A DNA stretch of 51,861 bases from Nonomuraea basaltis (lineage in GTDB: Bacteria; Actinomycetota; Actinomycetes; Streptosporangiales; Streptosporangiaceae): contig NZ_VCJS01000080.1 in assembly GCF_005893125.1 (NCBI RefSeq), forward strand, positions 1 to 51,861, given 5' to 3'. The translations under genes and the position numbers were made by a program. Position 1 is the stretch's first letter. Every line of letters begins with the position of its first letter. Shown here piece by piece: positions 40,740 to 48,907 of this stretch. The notes below the pieces were generated by a model, which was given only the letters and a program-made list of their open reading frames with translations, was not told the origin of the DNA and ran no database searches.

Positions 40740-40745
40740 AGTATA
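40740..40745 (-). promoter_or_regulatory. Promoter -10 (TATACT) of the terC riboswitch transcript
   Basis: TATACT on the minus strand is close to the ideal -10. Transcription would begin near 40733, right where the riboswitch starts. The -35 region is not convincing. Confidence 0.6.
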
Positions 40746-40769
40746 CGAGAACGCCTTAACCCCGCCTAA

Positions 40770-42050
40770 TCATCCATTGGATCTTGATCGCCCGTAAACC
40801 TCCAGCACGCTCTCCACGGCGGCGTCGCCATCGGGCATCTCCCGCCCCCGCCGCGCGGCCGCCTCCGCGAGCCTTTCCGCAGCTCGCGGCCCCTCCAGCA
40901 ACGTCCGCACGGCCGCCCGCAGCCCCTGGACGTCCCCGTAGGGAACAAGGATCCCCGCTTCCCCCACGATTTCCGGAATTCCCCCCACCGCCGTGGCAAT
41001 CACCGGTTTCCCGGCCATGAGCGCCTCCCTGATGCTGAGCGGCTGCCCCTCCCACCTGGCGACGGTGAGCACGGCGGTGGCGGCACCGAGCAGGTCGGGA
41101 ACGTCCTCCCGATTTCCCAGCAACCTCACAGGTAGCGCCTCGCGCTCGATCCTCCGCTCCAGCTCCGCACGCAAGGGCCCTTCACCAGCGACCACGAACA
41201 ATGGCCAGGTCCCCTTGTCCCCACCAACGCCGGCGGCCTCGCTGCCCCCGAGCGCGGCATCGCCCTGCCGCCATGGCCCGGCGGCGACGTCGAGGAGCGT
41301 TTCGAGTCCCTTCTGCTGGGCGAGCCGCGCGATCGTGAGCAGGATGGGCCGCTCCCCGGCCCCCAGCTCGTCCCTCACCTCCTGAGGCGTGCGCTTGGCG
41401 GGCTGTAGCGGAGGCGCGGGCACCACGGCGAGGCGCACGTCCCGAGCCCCGAGCCCGGCCATCCGCTCACCGAGGTCGGGCGACACCACCAGCACATGAT
41501 CGGCCCGCCAGGCCACGATCCGCTCGAGCACCCGATAGACGAGCCCTACGAACCCGCCCGCCGTCAGCGCATTGTGCAGCGTGACGACCAGCACGCGCTC
41601 GCCCCCAGCAGGCCCGCTCCGTGGGAGCGCCCACCTGCCGCCCCGCCCCCGCGATGCGGCGGGCGCCTTCTTGCCGGCCCGCCCCCGCAATGCGGCGGGC
41701 GCCCTTTTGCCGGCCCGCTCCCCCAGTGCGGCGAGCACCCTCCACGGGCCCCGTGCCCCGAGCGCGGCCAAGGCCCCGGCCCTCAGCCCATGGGCATGCA
41801 CGACGTCGGCGTCCCGCGTGAGCCGCCTGATCGCCAGCACCGCACGCAGGTCATTGCCGGGATGCGGCCGATCCGAGACGGCCACCTCCACGAACCGCGC
41901 GCCCACCCCGGCGAACGAGAACTGCTCCTCGACGCTGCGCGGCCCCAGGACGACCACCCGGTGCCCCCGCCGCACCAGTCCTTCGGCCAGCATCCGGACG
42001 TGCCGCCCCGTGCCGCCGGACGTGGTGCCCAGCACGAATGCCACCCGCAC
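40770..42050 (-). CDS. GT4-type glycosyltransferase with internal 12-residue repeats
   Basis: A 426-residue GT-B glycosyltransferase. The N-domain starts 'VAFVLGTTSGGTGRHVRMLA' (about 3-22). 'ADVVHAHGLRAGALAALGAR' (about 80-99) is followed by a low-complexity insertion of three 12-residue repeats (about 102-138) before 'VLVVTLHNALTAGGF'. The C-domain has 'PILLTIARLAQQKGLETLLD' (about 238), 'FVVAGEGPLRAELE', and the sugar-nucleotide site 'WEGQPLSIREALMAGKPVIA' (about 340-359) with 'GGIPEIVGEAGILVPYGD'. The acceptor is unknown; the location beside murJ suggests an envelope glycan. GTG 42050 has AAGGAG six bases upstream; ATG 42077 is possible. Confidence 0.88.
   Translation of the reverse strand: MRVAFVLGTTSGGTGRHVRMLAEGLVRRGHRVVVLGPRSVEEQFSFAGVGARFVEVAVSDRPHPGNDLRAVLAIRRLTRDADVVHAHGLRAGALAALGARGPWRVLAALGERAGKRAPAALRGRAGKKAPAASRGRGGRWALPRSGPAGGERVLVVTLHNALTAGGFVGLVYRVLERIVAWRADHVLVVSPDLGERMAGLGARDVRLAVVPAPPLQPAKRTPQEVRDELGAGERPILLTIARLAQQKGLETLLDVAAGPWRQGDAALGGSEAAGVGGDKGTWPLFVVAGEGPLRAELERRIEREALPVRLLGNREDVPDLLGAATAVLTVARWEGQPLSIREALMAGKPVIATAVGGIPEIVGEAGILVPYGDVQGLRAAVRTLLEGPRAAERLAEAAARRGREMPDGDAAVESVLEVYGRSRSNG
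41638..41745. repeat. Three 36-base tandem repeats inside the glycosyltransferase gene
   Basis: Units at 41638, 41674 and 41710 are each 36 bases. The first two differ at few positions and the third is more diverged, with a partial unit before them. They encode GRAGKKAPAASR-like 12-residue repeats in frame, so expansion by slippage would lengthen a basic loop without breaking the enzyme. Confidence 0.8.
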
Positions 42051-42187
42051 AACCCGCTCCTTCCTCAACCGGCCCATCCCCCGACCGGCCCGTCACTCAA
42101 CCGTCTCGTCCCTCAACCGGCCGATACGATCTCCACCGGACCGGTCCCTCAACCGGCCGACGTGACCCCACCGGCCGGCGACCGGTC

Positions 42188-43804
42188 TCAGCCCGTCCCG
42201 CGCCGTCTGAGCATCCCGGCCACCGCCTCGGCGTCCGCCCGATCCACCACCGCCACGACGACCGCCCCCACCGCCAATGCCACGACGGCGGCCAGCACGG
42301 TGGCCCAGACGTTCGGCCACAGCCCCTGAGCCCCGATCCATCCCACCACAGCAGCCCCCGCCGCATACCCCAGCAGCCCTCCGGCGACCGAAGCACCCCC
42401 GGCCCTGACCAGCCCGGCCACGGCCCCGCTCCCCCGGGCCCGGACCACGGAGACGAGCAGCAGCGCCCCGCCCGCGCTCATGCCCACGCTCATCCCCAGC
42501 GCCATCCCGCCGATCTTCCACTCCTGGGGCAGCACCAGCGCGAGAACGGTCTGCGCGACCATCACGACCACCCACCCGGCCACGGTCCCTGCCGCGACCG
42601 CGCGGCCGCGACCGGCCGCGTACAGCACCCTGCTCAGGTGCGCGATGAGCCCGTAGCCGATCAGCCCGGGCGCGAACAACGCGATCGCCCGCGCGAGCTG
42701 GGGCGGGGAGATGTCGGTCTTGCTCCCGAGGAACACCACGGCACCCGGCTCCGAGGCGGCGGCCAGCACTCCGGCGGCCAGCCCGGACACGAGCACCACG
42801 GCCCGCGTGGTGCGCGCCGCGAGCGCCGAGAAGGCCGCCGCGTCGTCCGCCTGCGCGGACAGCCGGGGAAAGGCACTGGTGGCGATGGGTACGGCCAGCA
42901 CGGCGTACGGCACCAGGTAGATCGCCCACGCGTAGTTGTAGACCGCGATGGCCGCGTTGCCGATCGCGTTGTTGGACAGCACCAGCACCACGATCATGGC
43001 GGCCTGCTGGGCGAGAAGCGCGGCGACGCCGGCCAGCGCGAGCCTGCGCACCTGCACGGCCACCCCGCCGGGAAAGCGCAGGGTCGGCCGCCACCGCAGC
43101 CCCAGCCGCGCCGTGGGCCCGATCACGGCCAGCACCAGGGACAGCACCCCCAGGCTGGTGCCCACGGACAACGCCAGCTCGGCGGGCCCGAGCTCCGGGG
43201 CGGGATCGCTGGTCCCGCCGCTGAGCGGCACGAACAGCAGATAGGCCACGATGACCACGATGCTGGAGACCAGCGGCGCGACCGCGGGCCCGGCGAACCG
43301 CTTGTGCGCCTGCAGCACGCCGTAGAGCACCACGGCGACGCCGTACAGGGGGATCTGGGGGGCGAAGACGACCAGCATGCGGGTGGCGACCGCGGTCACC
43401 GCGCCGACGTCGCAATCGCCGAGGGCGGAGCCGAAGAACAGCCCGATGACCGGCCCGGCGAACAACGCGGTGAGCACGCCGAGCGGGACCAGCACGACGA
43501 CCACCCACGTCAGCATCGCCGAGCCGATCCAGCTCACGTGCGCGCCGGAATGCTCGTCCTCCGCGGCCGAGGCCCACCTGGCCAGCACCGGGACGACCAT
43601 CCCCGCCAGCGCCCCGCCGACGACCACCTCGAACACGATGTTGGGGATCTGGTTGGCCGTCATGTAAGCCGTGGCCAGGCAGTTGGTCCCGACCGTCTGC
43701 GCGAAGGCGTACTGCTTGGCGAAGCCGGCGATGCGGGCCAGCACGGTGATCGCCCCGATGAGCATGGCTCCACCGGCGACGCCCCGCGCCGTCACGACAC
43801 CCAC
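42188..43804 (-). CDS. murJ: MurJ/MviN-type lipid II flippase
   Basis: A 538-residue MATE-like polytopic protein with about 14 helices. Family features: 'AMLIGAITVLARIAGFAKQY' (about 12-31), 'AYMTANQIPNIVFEVVVGGA' (about 46-65), 'APQIPLYGVAVVLYGVLQAH' (about 147-166) and 'IATSAFPRLSAQADD' (about 304). MurJ flips the peptidoglycan precursor lipid II. This is the short actinobacterial form without the fused kinase-like C-terminal region of mycobacterial MviN. The start is uncertain: GTG 43804 has GGGGAGG 4 bases upstream and GTG 43795 is the alternative. It follows an MraY-like transferase on the same strand. Confidence 0.88.
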   Translation of the reverse strand: MGVVTARGVAGGAMLIGAITVLARIAGFAKQYAFAQTVGTNCLATAYMTANQIPNIVFEVVVGGALAGMVVPVLARWASAAEDEHSGAHVSWIGSAMLTWVVVVLVPLGVLTALFAGPVIGLFFGSALGDCDVGAVTAVATRMLVVFAPQIPLYGVAVVLYGVLQAHKRFAGPAVAPLVSSIVVIVAYLLFVPLSGGTSDPAPELGPAELALSVGTSLGVLSLVLAVIGPTARLGLRWRPTLRFPGGVAVQVRRLALAGVAALLAQQAAMIVVLVLSNNAIGNAAIAVYNYAWAIYLVPYAVLAVPIATSAFPRLSAQADDAAAFSALAARTTRAVVLVSGLAAGVLAAASEPGAVVFLGSKTDISPPQLARAIALFAPGLIGYGLIAHLSRVLYAAGRGRAVAAGTVAGWVVVMVAQTVLALVLPQEWKIGGMALGMSVGMSAGGALLLVSVVRARGSGAVAGLVRAGGASVAGGLLGYAAGAAVVGWIGAQGLWPNVWATVLAAVVALAVGAVVVAVVDRADAEAVAGMLRRRGTG

Positions 43805-43959
43805 CCGGCCTCCCCGATCACACCCCGGACGATCACACCCCGCGCGACCAGGCCACCGGCAACGGGCCACCGGATCACGAGGCCCCGCGCGGTCACGCCA
43901 GGCGCCCGATCACGTGGACATCATCCTGGCAGGCCGCACCGGCAATCGCGTCCGCCGGG

Positions 43960-44811
43960 TCACACGGGGTCGGCGGGACGGCGGCCGAGCATGTCGAGGC
44001 GGTTGAGTACGGGGTTGCCTGCGATGACCTTGGTGAAGCTGACCTTCTCCGAGGCGGCCGTCAGCGCCGCGACGGTGCCCAGCAGGGCGTACCGGCCGGG
44101 CCTGCCGAGCTTGGTGACCGCGACCAGCCCGAGCAGGGCGCCCAGAGAGTTGGCGCCCGCGTCGCCGAGCATGGCCCGCTCGCCCAGGTCCGCGGGCAGC
44201 AGCGCCGCGGCGGCCCCGAGCGGGACGGCCGCCAGCGCCGCGGCGGCGGGCGAGTCGTGGAAGAGCGCGGCGGCGAGCAGCGGCCCGCCGGTCAGCAGCC
44301 CGACCTTGATGGCGCGGCCGGGGCGCAGGTCGAAGAGGTTGGCGAGGTTCGCGGCGCCGGCGATGGCGGCGCCGTTGACCAGCGTGTCGACGGGCCCTTC
44401 TGAGACGAGGGCGGCCGCGCCGAGCCCGGTGGCGCCGATGCCGAGGATCTTGACTGCGCCGCTGGTGACCTCGCCGCGGGCGAGCGCGGTCAGGTGACCC
44501 TTGAAGCCTTTGGAGGACGTGGTGCCGTACAGGTCGTCGTAGGCGCCGAGCGTGCCGCTGCCGACGCCCGCGACGAGGGCGGCCAGGCGCAGGCGGCCGG
44601 GCAGGCCGGGCGTGAGCGCGGCCGCCGCGCCGGAGCCGGCCACGAACGCGGGACCTTCGAGCAGGGTGATGGCCTCGCCCCGGTGGTTCTTGCGCGTCCA
44701 GCGGCCGCTCAGGTCGGCCGGCCGGTTGCGGGTGAACGCGGCGTAGGCGGCGCGGGCGGCCGCGGCGCCGATCGCGGCGCCGGCGAGGGCATAGAGCAGG
44801 CCACGGGCCAT
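43960..44811 (-). CDS. MraY/WecA-superfamily phosphosugar transferase-like membrane protein
   Basis: A 283-residue membrane protein, short for the family (usually 320-360). Superfamily motifs are present in altered form: 'RWTRKNHRGEAITLLEG' (about 37-53), the Asp-Asp pair 'LGAYDDLYGT' (about 88-97), 'KGFKGHLTAL' (about 101), 'NLANLFDLRPGRAIK' (about 155-169) and 'ERAMLGDAGANSLGALLG' (about 212-229). About eight helices. Reaction expected: transfer of a phosphosugar from a UDP-sugar to a lipid phosphate; the sugar is unknown. It lies one base after steB and before murJ, implying a septal or envelope polymer role. Confidence 0.75.
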   Translation of the reverse strand: MARGLLYALAGAAIGAAAARAAYAAFTRNRPADLSGRWTRKNHRGEAITLLEGPAFVAGSGAAAALTPGLPGRLRLAALVAGVGSGTLGAYDDLYGTTSSKGFKGHLTALARGEVTSGAVKILGIGATGLGAAALVSEGPVDTLVNGAAIAGAANLANLFDLRPGRAIKVGLLTGGPLLAAALFHDSPAAAALAAVPLGAAAALLPADLGERAMLGDAGANSLGALLGLVAVTKLGRPGRYALLGTVAALTAASEKVSFTKVIAGNPVLNRLDMLGRRPADPV

Positions 44812-44812
44812 G

Positions 44813-45787
44813 TCAGCTCCCTGACTGGGTGGGGGACGGAGAGGCGGACGTCACCGGAGGCTGGGGCGCCGAGGCTCCCTTGCCGATGCCGTACTGGCCG
44901 GCACGCCCGCTCAGCTGCTCCCGGAGAGAGTAGACGATCACGACGCGGCCAACGGGCATATCGGCGGTATCGACGGTGGAGACGCGCCTGGCGATGTCGC
45001 TCTCGTCGCGCAGGGCGCTGATCACGTCGCCGGACACGGCGGTGGGGGCGGCCTCGCCCGCGAGCACCGTGCCCTGGCCTGCGCCGTCGAGGCCGTTGGC
45101 CACCGAGACCAGCGCGCCGGCCAGGGCCTCGGCGCTGTCGCCCTCGTAGGGCTTCTCGGGAGCGAACATGACGGCGAGCGTGGCCCGCTTGGCGATGTCG
45201 CCGTCGATGCTGAGCAGCCCGCCGGTCTCGAAGGCGCCGATCACCTCGGTGGTGGCGGAGTTGGGGGTGTTCGCCTGGGCGGGGTCGTTGGTGACGAGGG
45301 CCGCGGCGAGCAGCATGGCGGCCCTGTCCCAGGCGGTGGCCGTGGTCGGGAAGACCATGTTGGCCGGCTTGAACTGGTTGACCAGGCCGTCGAGCACGCC
45401 CGTGCCCGTGGGGTCGAGGAACTTCTCCGTCAGCGTGAGCCGCCCGGTGATGTCCGCGCCGGCCTGCTCGAGCACCTGCTGCGTGGCCTCGCGGACGGCG
45501 GTGCTGGAGCCGGGCGACTCGATCAGCAGCACCCGCTGCCCTGCCAGGTCGCCGGCCACCATCTCCAGCGTCGAGGCGGTGATGAACGCGTCGTTGCCGG
45601 CCTGTCTGCCGCGCAGGGTGTCGAGGTCGGCCCGCAGCCCGTTGTTGGCGCTGGTCAGCTCGTCGCTGGTCCTCTTGGCCAGGTCGATCGCGGGGTCCTG
45701 GAGCAGCGTGGTGCCCAGCACGATGCCCACCGCCAGCGCCAGGAAGATCGCGACGATGGAGACGAGGTGATAGCGGAAATCGATCAC
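44813..45787 (-). CDS. steB: SteB / MctB-family membrane-anchored protein
   Basis: A 324-residue protein of the MctB/SteB (DUF3186) family. One N-terminal membrane anchor ('YHLVSIVAIFLALAVGIVLG', residues 6-25) is followed by a coiled coil (about 36-62) and an extracytoplasmic domain ('VLLIESPGSST', 'VFPTTATAWDRAAMLL'). In Mycobacterium the homolog was named copper transporter MctB; in Corynebacterium SteB pairs with SteA in septal cell separation. The C-terminal tail is Pro/Ser-rich. GTG 45787 overlaps the steA stop (GTGA), so the two are translated together. Confidence 0.88.
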   Translation of the reverse strand: MIDFRYHLVSIVAIFLALAVGIVLGTTLLQDPAIDLAKRTSDELTSANNGLRADLDTLRGRQAGNDAFITASTLEMVAGDLAGQRVLLIESPGSSTAVREATQQVLEQAGADITGRLTLTEKFLDPTGTGVLDGLVNQFKPANMVFPTTATAWDRAAMLLAAALVTNDPAQANTPNSATTEVIGAFETGGLLSIDGDIAKRATLAVMFAPEKPYEGDSAEALAGALVSVANGLDGAGQGTVLAGEAAPTAVSGDVISALRDESDIARRVSTVDTADMPVGRVVIVYSLREQLSGRAGQYGIGKGASAPQPPVTSASPSPTQSGS

Positions 45788-46983
45788 GAGAAGAGTCCGA
45801 CCAACCAGAAGATGAAAGCGTTCCAGGCGTCTTGCAGGCCGTTCAGCCAGGTGCGGCCGATCGGCGCGAAGGACAGCGCGACCCCCATCGTGATCAGCGC
45901 GGTGATCACGAGGAGCAGCAGCTGTGAGGTGGCGATCCGGCTGCGGTAGAGCCTGCTCACGCCCTTGGCGTCGATGAGCTTGCTGCCGATGATCAGCCGG
46001 GTGAGGAAGGTGCTGGCCATGCCGGAGCGTCCCTTGTCGAGGAACTCCTCCAGCGTGCCGTGGGTGCCGACGGCGACGATCAGCTCGGCGCCCTTGTCGT
46101 CGGCCAGGATCATCGCGATGTCCTCACTGGTGCCGGTGGCGGGGAAGATCACCGCTTCGCGGCCGAGCTGGTGGATGCGCTCCAGGCCGGGGGCGCGGCC
46201 GTCGCGGTAGGCGTGGACGACGAGCTCGGCGCCGCAGGTCAGCACCTTGGTGGAGACCGAGTCGAAGTCGCCCACGATCACGTCGGGCAGGTAGCCCGCC
46301 TCCAGCAGCGCGTCGGCCCCGCCGTCGACGCCGACGAGCACGGGCCGGTATTCGCGGATATAGGGGCGGAGGGTGGCGATGTCTTCCTTGTAGTGGTATC
46401 CACGCACCACGATGAGGACGTGCCTGCCCTCCATGGGGGTGCGGATCTCGGGTACGCCGACCCCCTCGATGAGCAGCCTGCCCTCGCCGCGGACATACTC
46501 CATCGTGTTGACGGCGAAGGCCTCGATCTGCACGGCCATCCCGGCGCGCGCCTCGGCCATGGCGGCCTCGACGGCCTCGGGGGTCTGCGGCTCGCCCTTG
46601 CCGACCACGTCCTCGTCGAGGTAGACGACGCCGTCGCAGACCCGGATGACGTCGCCGTCCTTGACCCGCTCGAACAGCTCCTGGTTGGCGTTGTCGATGA
46701 ACGGCACGCCGGCCTCGATCAGGATCTGTGGCCCCAGATTGGGATAGCGGCCACTGATGCCGGACGCGACGTTGATCACGGCCGCGGCACCACATGCGAC
46801 GAGCGCCTCCGCGCTGACCCGGTCAACGTCTACGTGGTCGATAATCGCAATTTCCCCGGACTGGAGGCGTTTCGTGAGCCTCTTGGTACGCCGGTCGATT
46901 CTCGCCACTGCCGTTGTGCCGGGAAGGTCACCGACCTTCCTGCTGCGGAGGCCCGGCATTCTGCTCCCCGGAACCTTCATCAT
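45784..46983 (-). CDS. steA: SteA cytokinetic-ring-associated protein
   Basis: A 399-residue protein. The central region carries a thiamin-pyrophosphokinase-like fold ('VGVDGGADALLEAGYLPD', then 'VIVGDFDSVS', about 220-250). The N-terminal part contains 'AIIDHVDVDRVSAEALVACG' and 'AAAVINVASGISGRYPNLGP' (about 45-84). Two hydrophobic segments end the protein ('LLLLVITALITMGVALSF', 'WNAFIFWLVGLF'). SteA with SteB acts in peptidoglycan remodelling at the septum in Corynebacterium. Three ATGs lie close; ATG 46983 has CAGG seven bases upstream. It is 70 bases after recN, in the same order as mycobacteria. Confidence 0.88.
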   Translation of the reverse strand: MMKVPGSRMPGLRSRKVGDLPGTTAVARIDRRTKRLTKRLQSGEIAIIDHVDVDRVSAEALVACGAAAVINVASGISGRYPNLGPQILIEAGVPFIDNANQELFERVKDGDVIRVCDGVVYLDEDVVGKGEPQTPEAVEAAMAEARAGMAVQIEAFAVNTMEYVRGEGRLLIEGVGVPEIRTPMEGRHVLIVVRGYHYKEDIATLRPYIREYRPVLVGVDGGADALLEAGYLPDVIVGDFDSVSTKVLTCGAELVVHAYRDGRAPGLERIHQLGREAVIFPATGTSEDIAMILADDKGAELIVAVGTHGTLEEFLDKGRSGMASTFLTRLIIGSKLIDAKGVSRLYRSRIATSQLLLLVITALITMGVALSFAPIGRTWLNGLQDAWNAFIFWLVGLFS

Positions 46984-47053
46984 GACCATCCTGCCAGAGC
47001 GAAACAGCGCGGAGGCCACGCATTGCGCGGCGCGTCCGCTTTGTCACTCAGGA

Positions 47054-48763
47054 TCACCTGTCTGCTGCCGCGAGCCCGAGCAGTTCTTCGGCATGCGCCC
47101 GGCCCAGCTCGGAGTCCTCCAGACCTGCCAGCATGCGGGACAGCTCGCGTACCCGGCCCTTCTGGTCGAGCGCGGTGACGCCGCTGCGCACGACGCTGCC
47201 GTCGCTCGCCTTCTCGACCACCAGATGCTGGTCCGCGAACGCGGCCACCTGTGGCAGATGTGTGACGACGATCACCTGGGCGGTGCGGGCGAGCCTGGCC
47301 AGCCGGCGCCCGATCTCCACCGCCGCCTTGCCGCCGACCCCCGCGTCGACCTCGTCGAACACGAATGTCGGCACCGGATCCGCCCCGGCGAACACCACCT
47401 CGATCGCGAGCATCACCCGGCTCAGCTCGCCGCCGGAGGCGCCCTTGTTGAGCGGCAGCGGCGGCGCGGCGGGGTGCGCGGCCATCCGCAGCTCCACCTC
47501 GTCGACCCCCTCGGGTCCGAACTCCGCGCTCTGGCCGAGCTGGACGATGACCTTGGCGTGCGGCATGGCCAGCGCCGTCAGCTCCTCGGTCACGGCCTGC
47601 CCGAACCGCTCGGCGGCGGCCTGGCGCACCCTCGTCAGCTCGGCAGCCAGGTCGGTGAGCTTCTCGGTCAGCTCGTCGTGCTCGCGGGTCAGCTCGTCGA
47701 TGCGCTCGTCGTCGCCTTCGAGCTCGGCCAGGCGGGCCGCCGCCTGCTGCGCCCACGCCAGGACCCCGGCGCTGTCCTCACCGTATTTGCGGATCAGCCC
47801 GGTCAGCACCGACCGTCGCTCCTGCACGGCCGCCAGCCGCGCGGGATCGGCCTCGATGGACTCCGCGTACGCCGCCAGGTCGGTGGCCACGTCGGAGATC
47901 AGGTAACCCGCCTCGGCCAGCCGGTCGCCCACGCCGGCGAGCTGGGCGTCGAAGTCGCGCACCGTCTCCACGGCCGCGCGCGCCTCGCCGAGCAGGGAGA
48001 TCACGTCGTGAGGGCTGCCGGCCGCCTCCATCGGGTCGCCGAGCAGCGCTGTGTGGGCGGTGGTCGCGGCGCTGCGCAGGGCGTCGGCGTGCGAGAGCCG
48101 CTCCTCCTCGCCACGCAGCTCGGCGTCCTCGCCCGGCTTCGGGTCGACCTTCTCGATCTCCTCCAGACCGAAGCGCAGCCTGTCGGCCTCCTGCGTCCGC
48201 TCCCTGGCCCTGGTGGTCAGCTCCTCCAGCTGCGCGCCGACCTGCTTGTGCCGTTTGTACGCCTGTGTGTAGGCCCGCAGCGGCTTGACGAGCTCGTGGC
48301 CGGCGTAGCGGTCGAGCGCCGCCCGCTGCCTGGCGGGCTGGAGCAGCCGCTGCTGGTCCATCTGCCCGTGCACCGCCACCAGGTCGTCGGCCAGGTAGGT
48401 CAGGGTGCCGACGGGCACCGTGCGCCCGCCGAGCCAGGCCCTGGACCTGCCCTCGGCCGACACCGTGCGGGAGATGATCAGCTCGCCGTCCTCGACCACG
48501 CCGCCGATGTCCTCGACCTGCTGGGAGACGCGCCCGCCCGGCTCGATGACCAGCGTGCCCTCCACGGTCGCCCGGTCGGCGCCCGGGCGGATGCGCGAGG
48601 GGTCGGCCCTGCCGCCGAACAGCAGCCCGAGCCCGGTGACGACCATCGTCTTACCCGCGCCGGTCTCGCCGGTGACCACGTTGAAACCCGGGGAAAGCTC
48701 AAGGACGGCCTCGTCGATGACGCCGAGCCCCTGGATGCGGACCTCCTCGACCCTTGGTCGCAC
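47054..48763 (-). CDS. recN: DNA repair protein RecN
   Basis: A 569-residue SMC-like ATPase for double-strand-break repair. The N-terminal head has 'EVRIQGLGVIDEAVLELSPG' and Walker A 'VVTGETGAGKTMVVTGLGLL' (about 29-48). Long coiled coils occupy about 160-380. The C-terminal head has the signature 'LNKGASGGELSRVMLAIEVV' (about 433-452), Walker B 'TFVFDEVDAGVGGKAAVEIG' (about 461-480) and 'VIVVTHLPQVAAFADQHLVV'. GTG 48763 has GGGAG six bases upstream. It lies between nadK and steA; I see neither a LexA box nor a PafBC motif in its 144-base upstream gap, which does hold a short GC hairpin (48834-48849). Confidence 0.95.
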   Translation of the reverse strand: MRPRVEEVRIQGLGVIDEAVLELSPGFNVVTGETGAGKTMVVTGLGLLFGGRADPSRIRPGADRATVEGTLVIEPGGRVSQQVEDIGGVVEDGELIISRTVSAEGRSRAWLGGRTVPVGTLTYLADDLVAVHGQMDQQRLLQPARQRAALDRYAGHELVKPLRAYTQAYKRHKQVGAQLEELTTRARERTQEADRLRFGLEEIEKVDPKPGEDAELRGEEERLSHADALRSAATTAHTALLGDPMEAAGSPHDVISLLGEARAAVETVRDFDAQLAGVGDRLAEAGYLISDVATDLAAYAESIEADPARLAAVQERRSVLTGLIRKYGEDSAGVLAWAQQAAARLAELEGDDERIDELTREHDELTEKLTDLAAELTRVRQAAAERFGQAVTEELTALAMPHAKVIVQLGQSAEFGPEGVDEVELRMAAHPAAPPLPLNKGASGGELSRVMLAIEVVFAGADPVPTFVFDEVDAGVGGKAAVEIGRRLARLARTAQVIVVTHLPQVAAFADQHLVVEKASDGSVVRSGVTALDQKGRVRELSRMLAGLEDSELGRAHAEELLGLAAADR

Positions 48764-48907
48764 TGCCCACTCCCGTTCACTGCCGTGTCTGATGGTCACG
48801 CGGATCGTCTCCGAACACCTGCACGCGCAGACGCCGCCGCCTGCGGCGGACCGCCGGCCGCGGCCCACCATGCCCACGTGATCCTACGCGCTCTCCCTCC
48901 CATTCAT

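Noticed and set aside
41638..41745. Possible CRISPR-like repeats
   Set aside because: The units are contiguous 36-base tandem repeats in frame inside a gene, with no spacers and no cas genes.
42038..44497. 819-codon plus-strand frame opposite murJ and its neighbour
   Set aside because: Composition is dominated by His/Gln/Arg/Pro, typical of shadow frames; real membrane proteins are on the other strand.
48834..48849. Hairpin between nadK and recN as a terminator
   Set aside because: The stem is seven bases with only two bases in the loop and has no U-run, so it is too weak to call as a separate feature.
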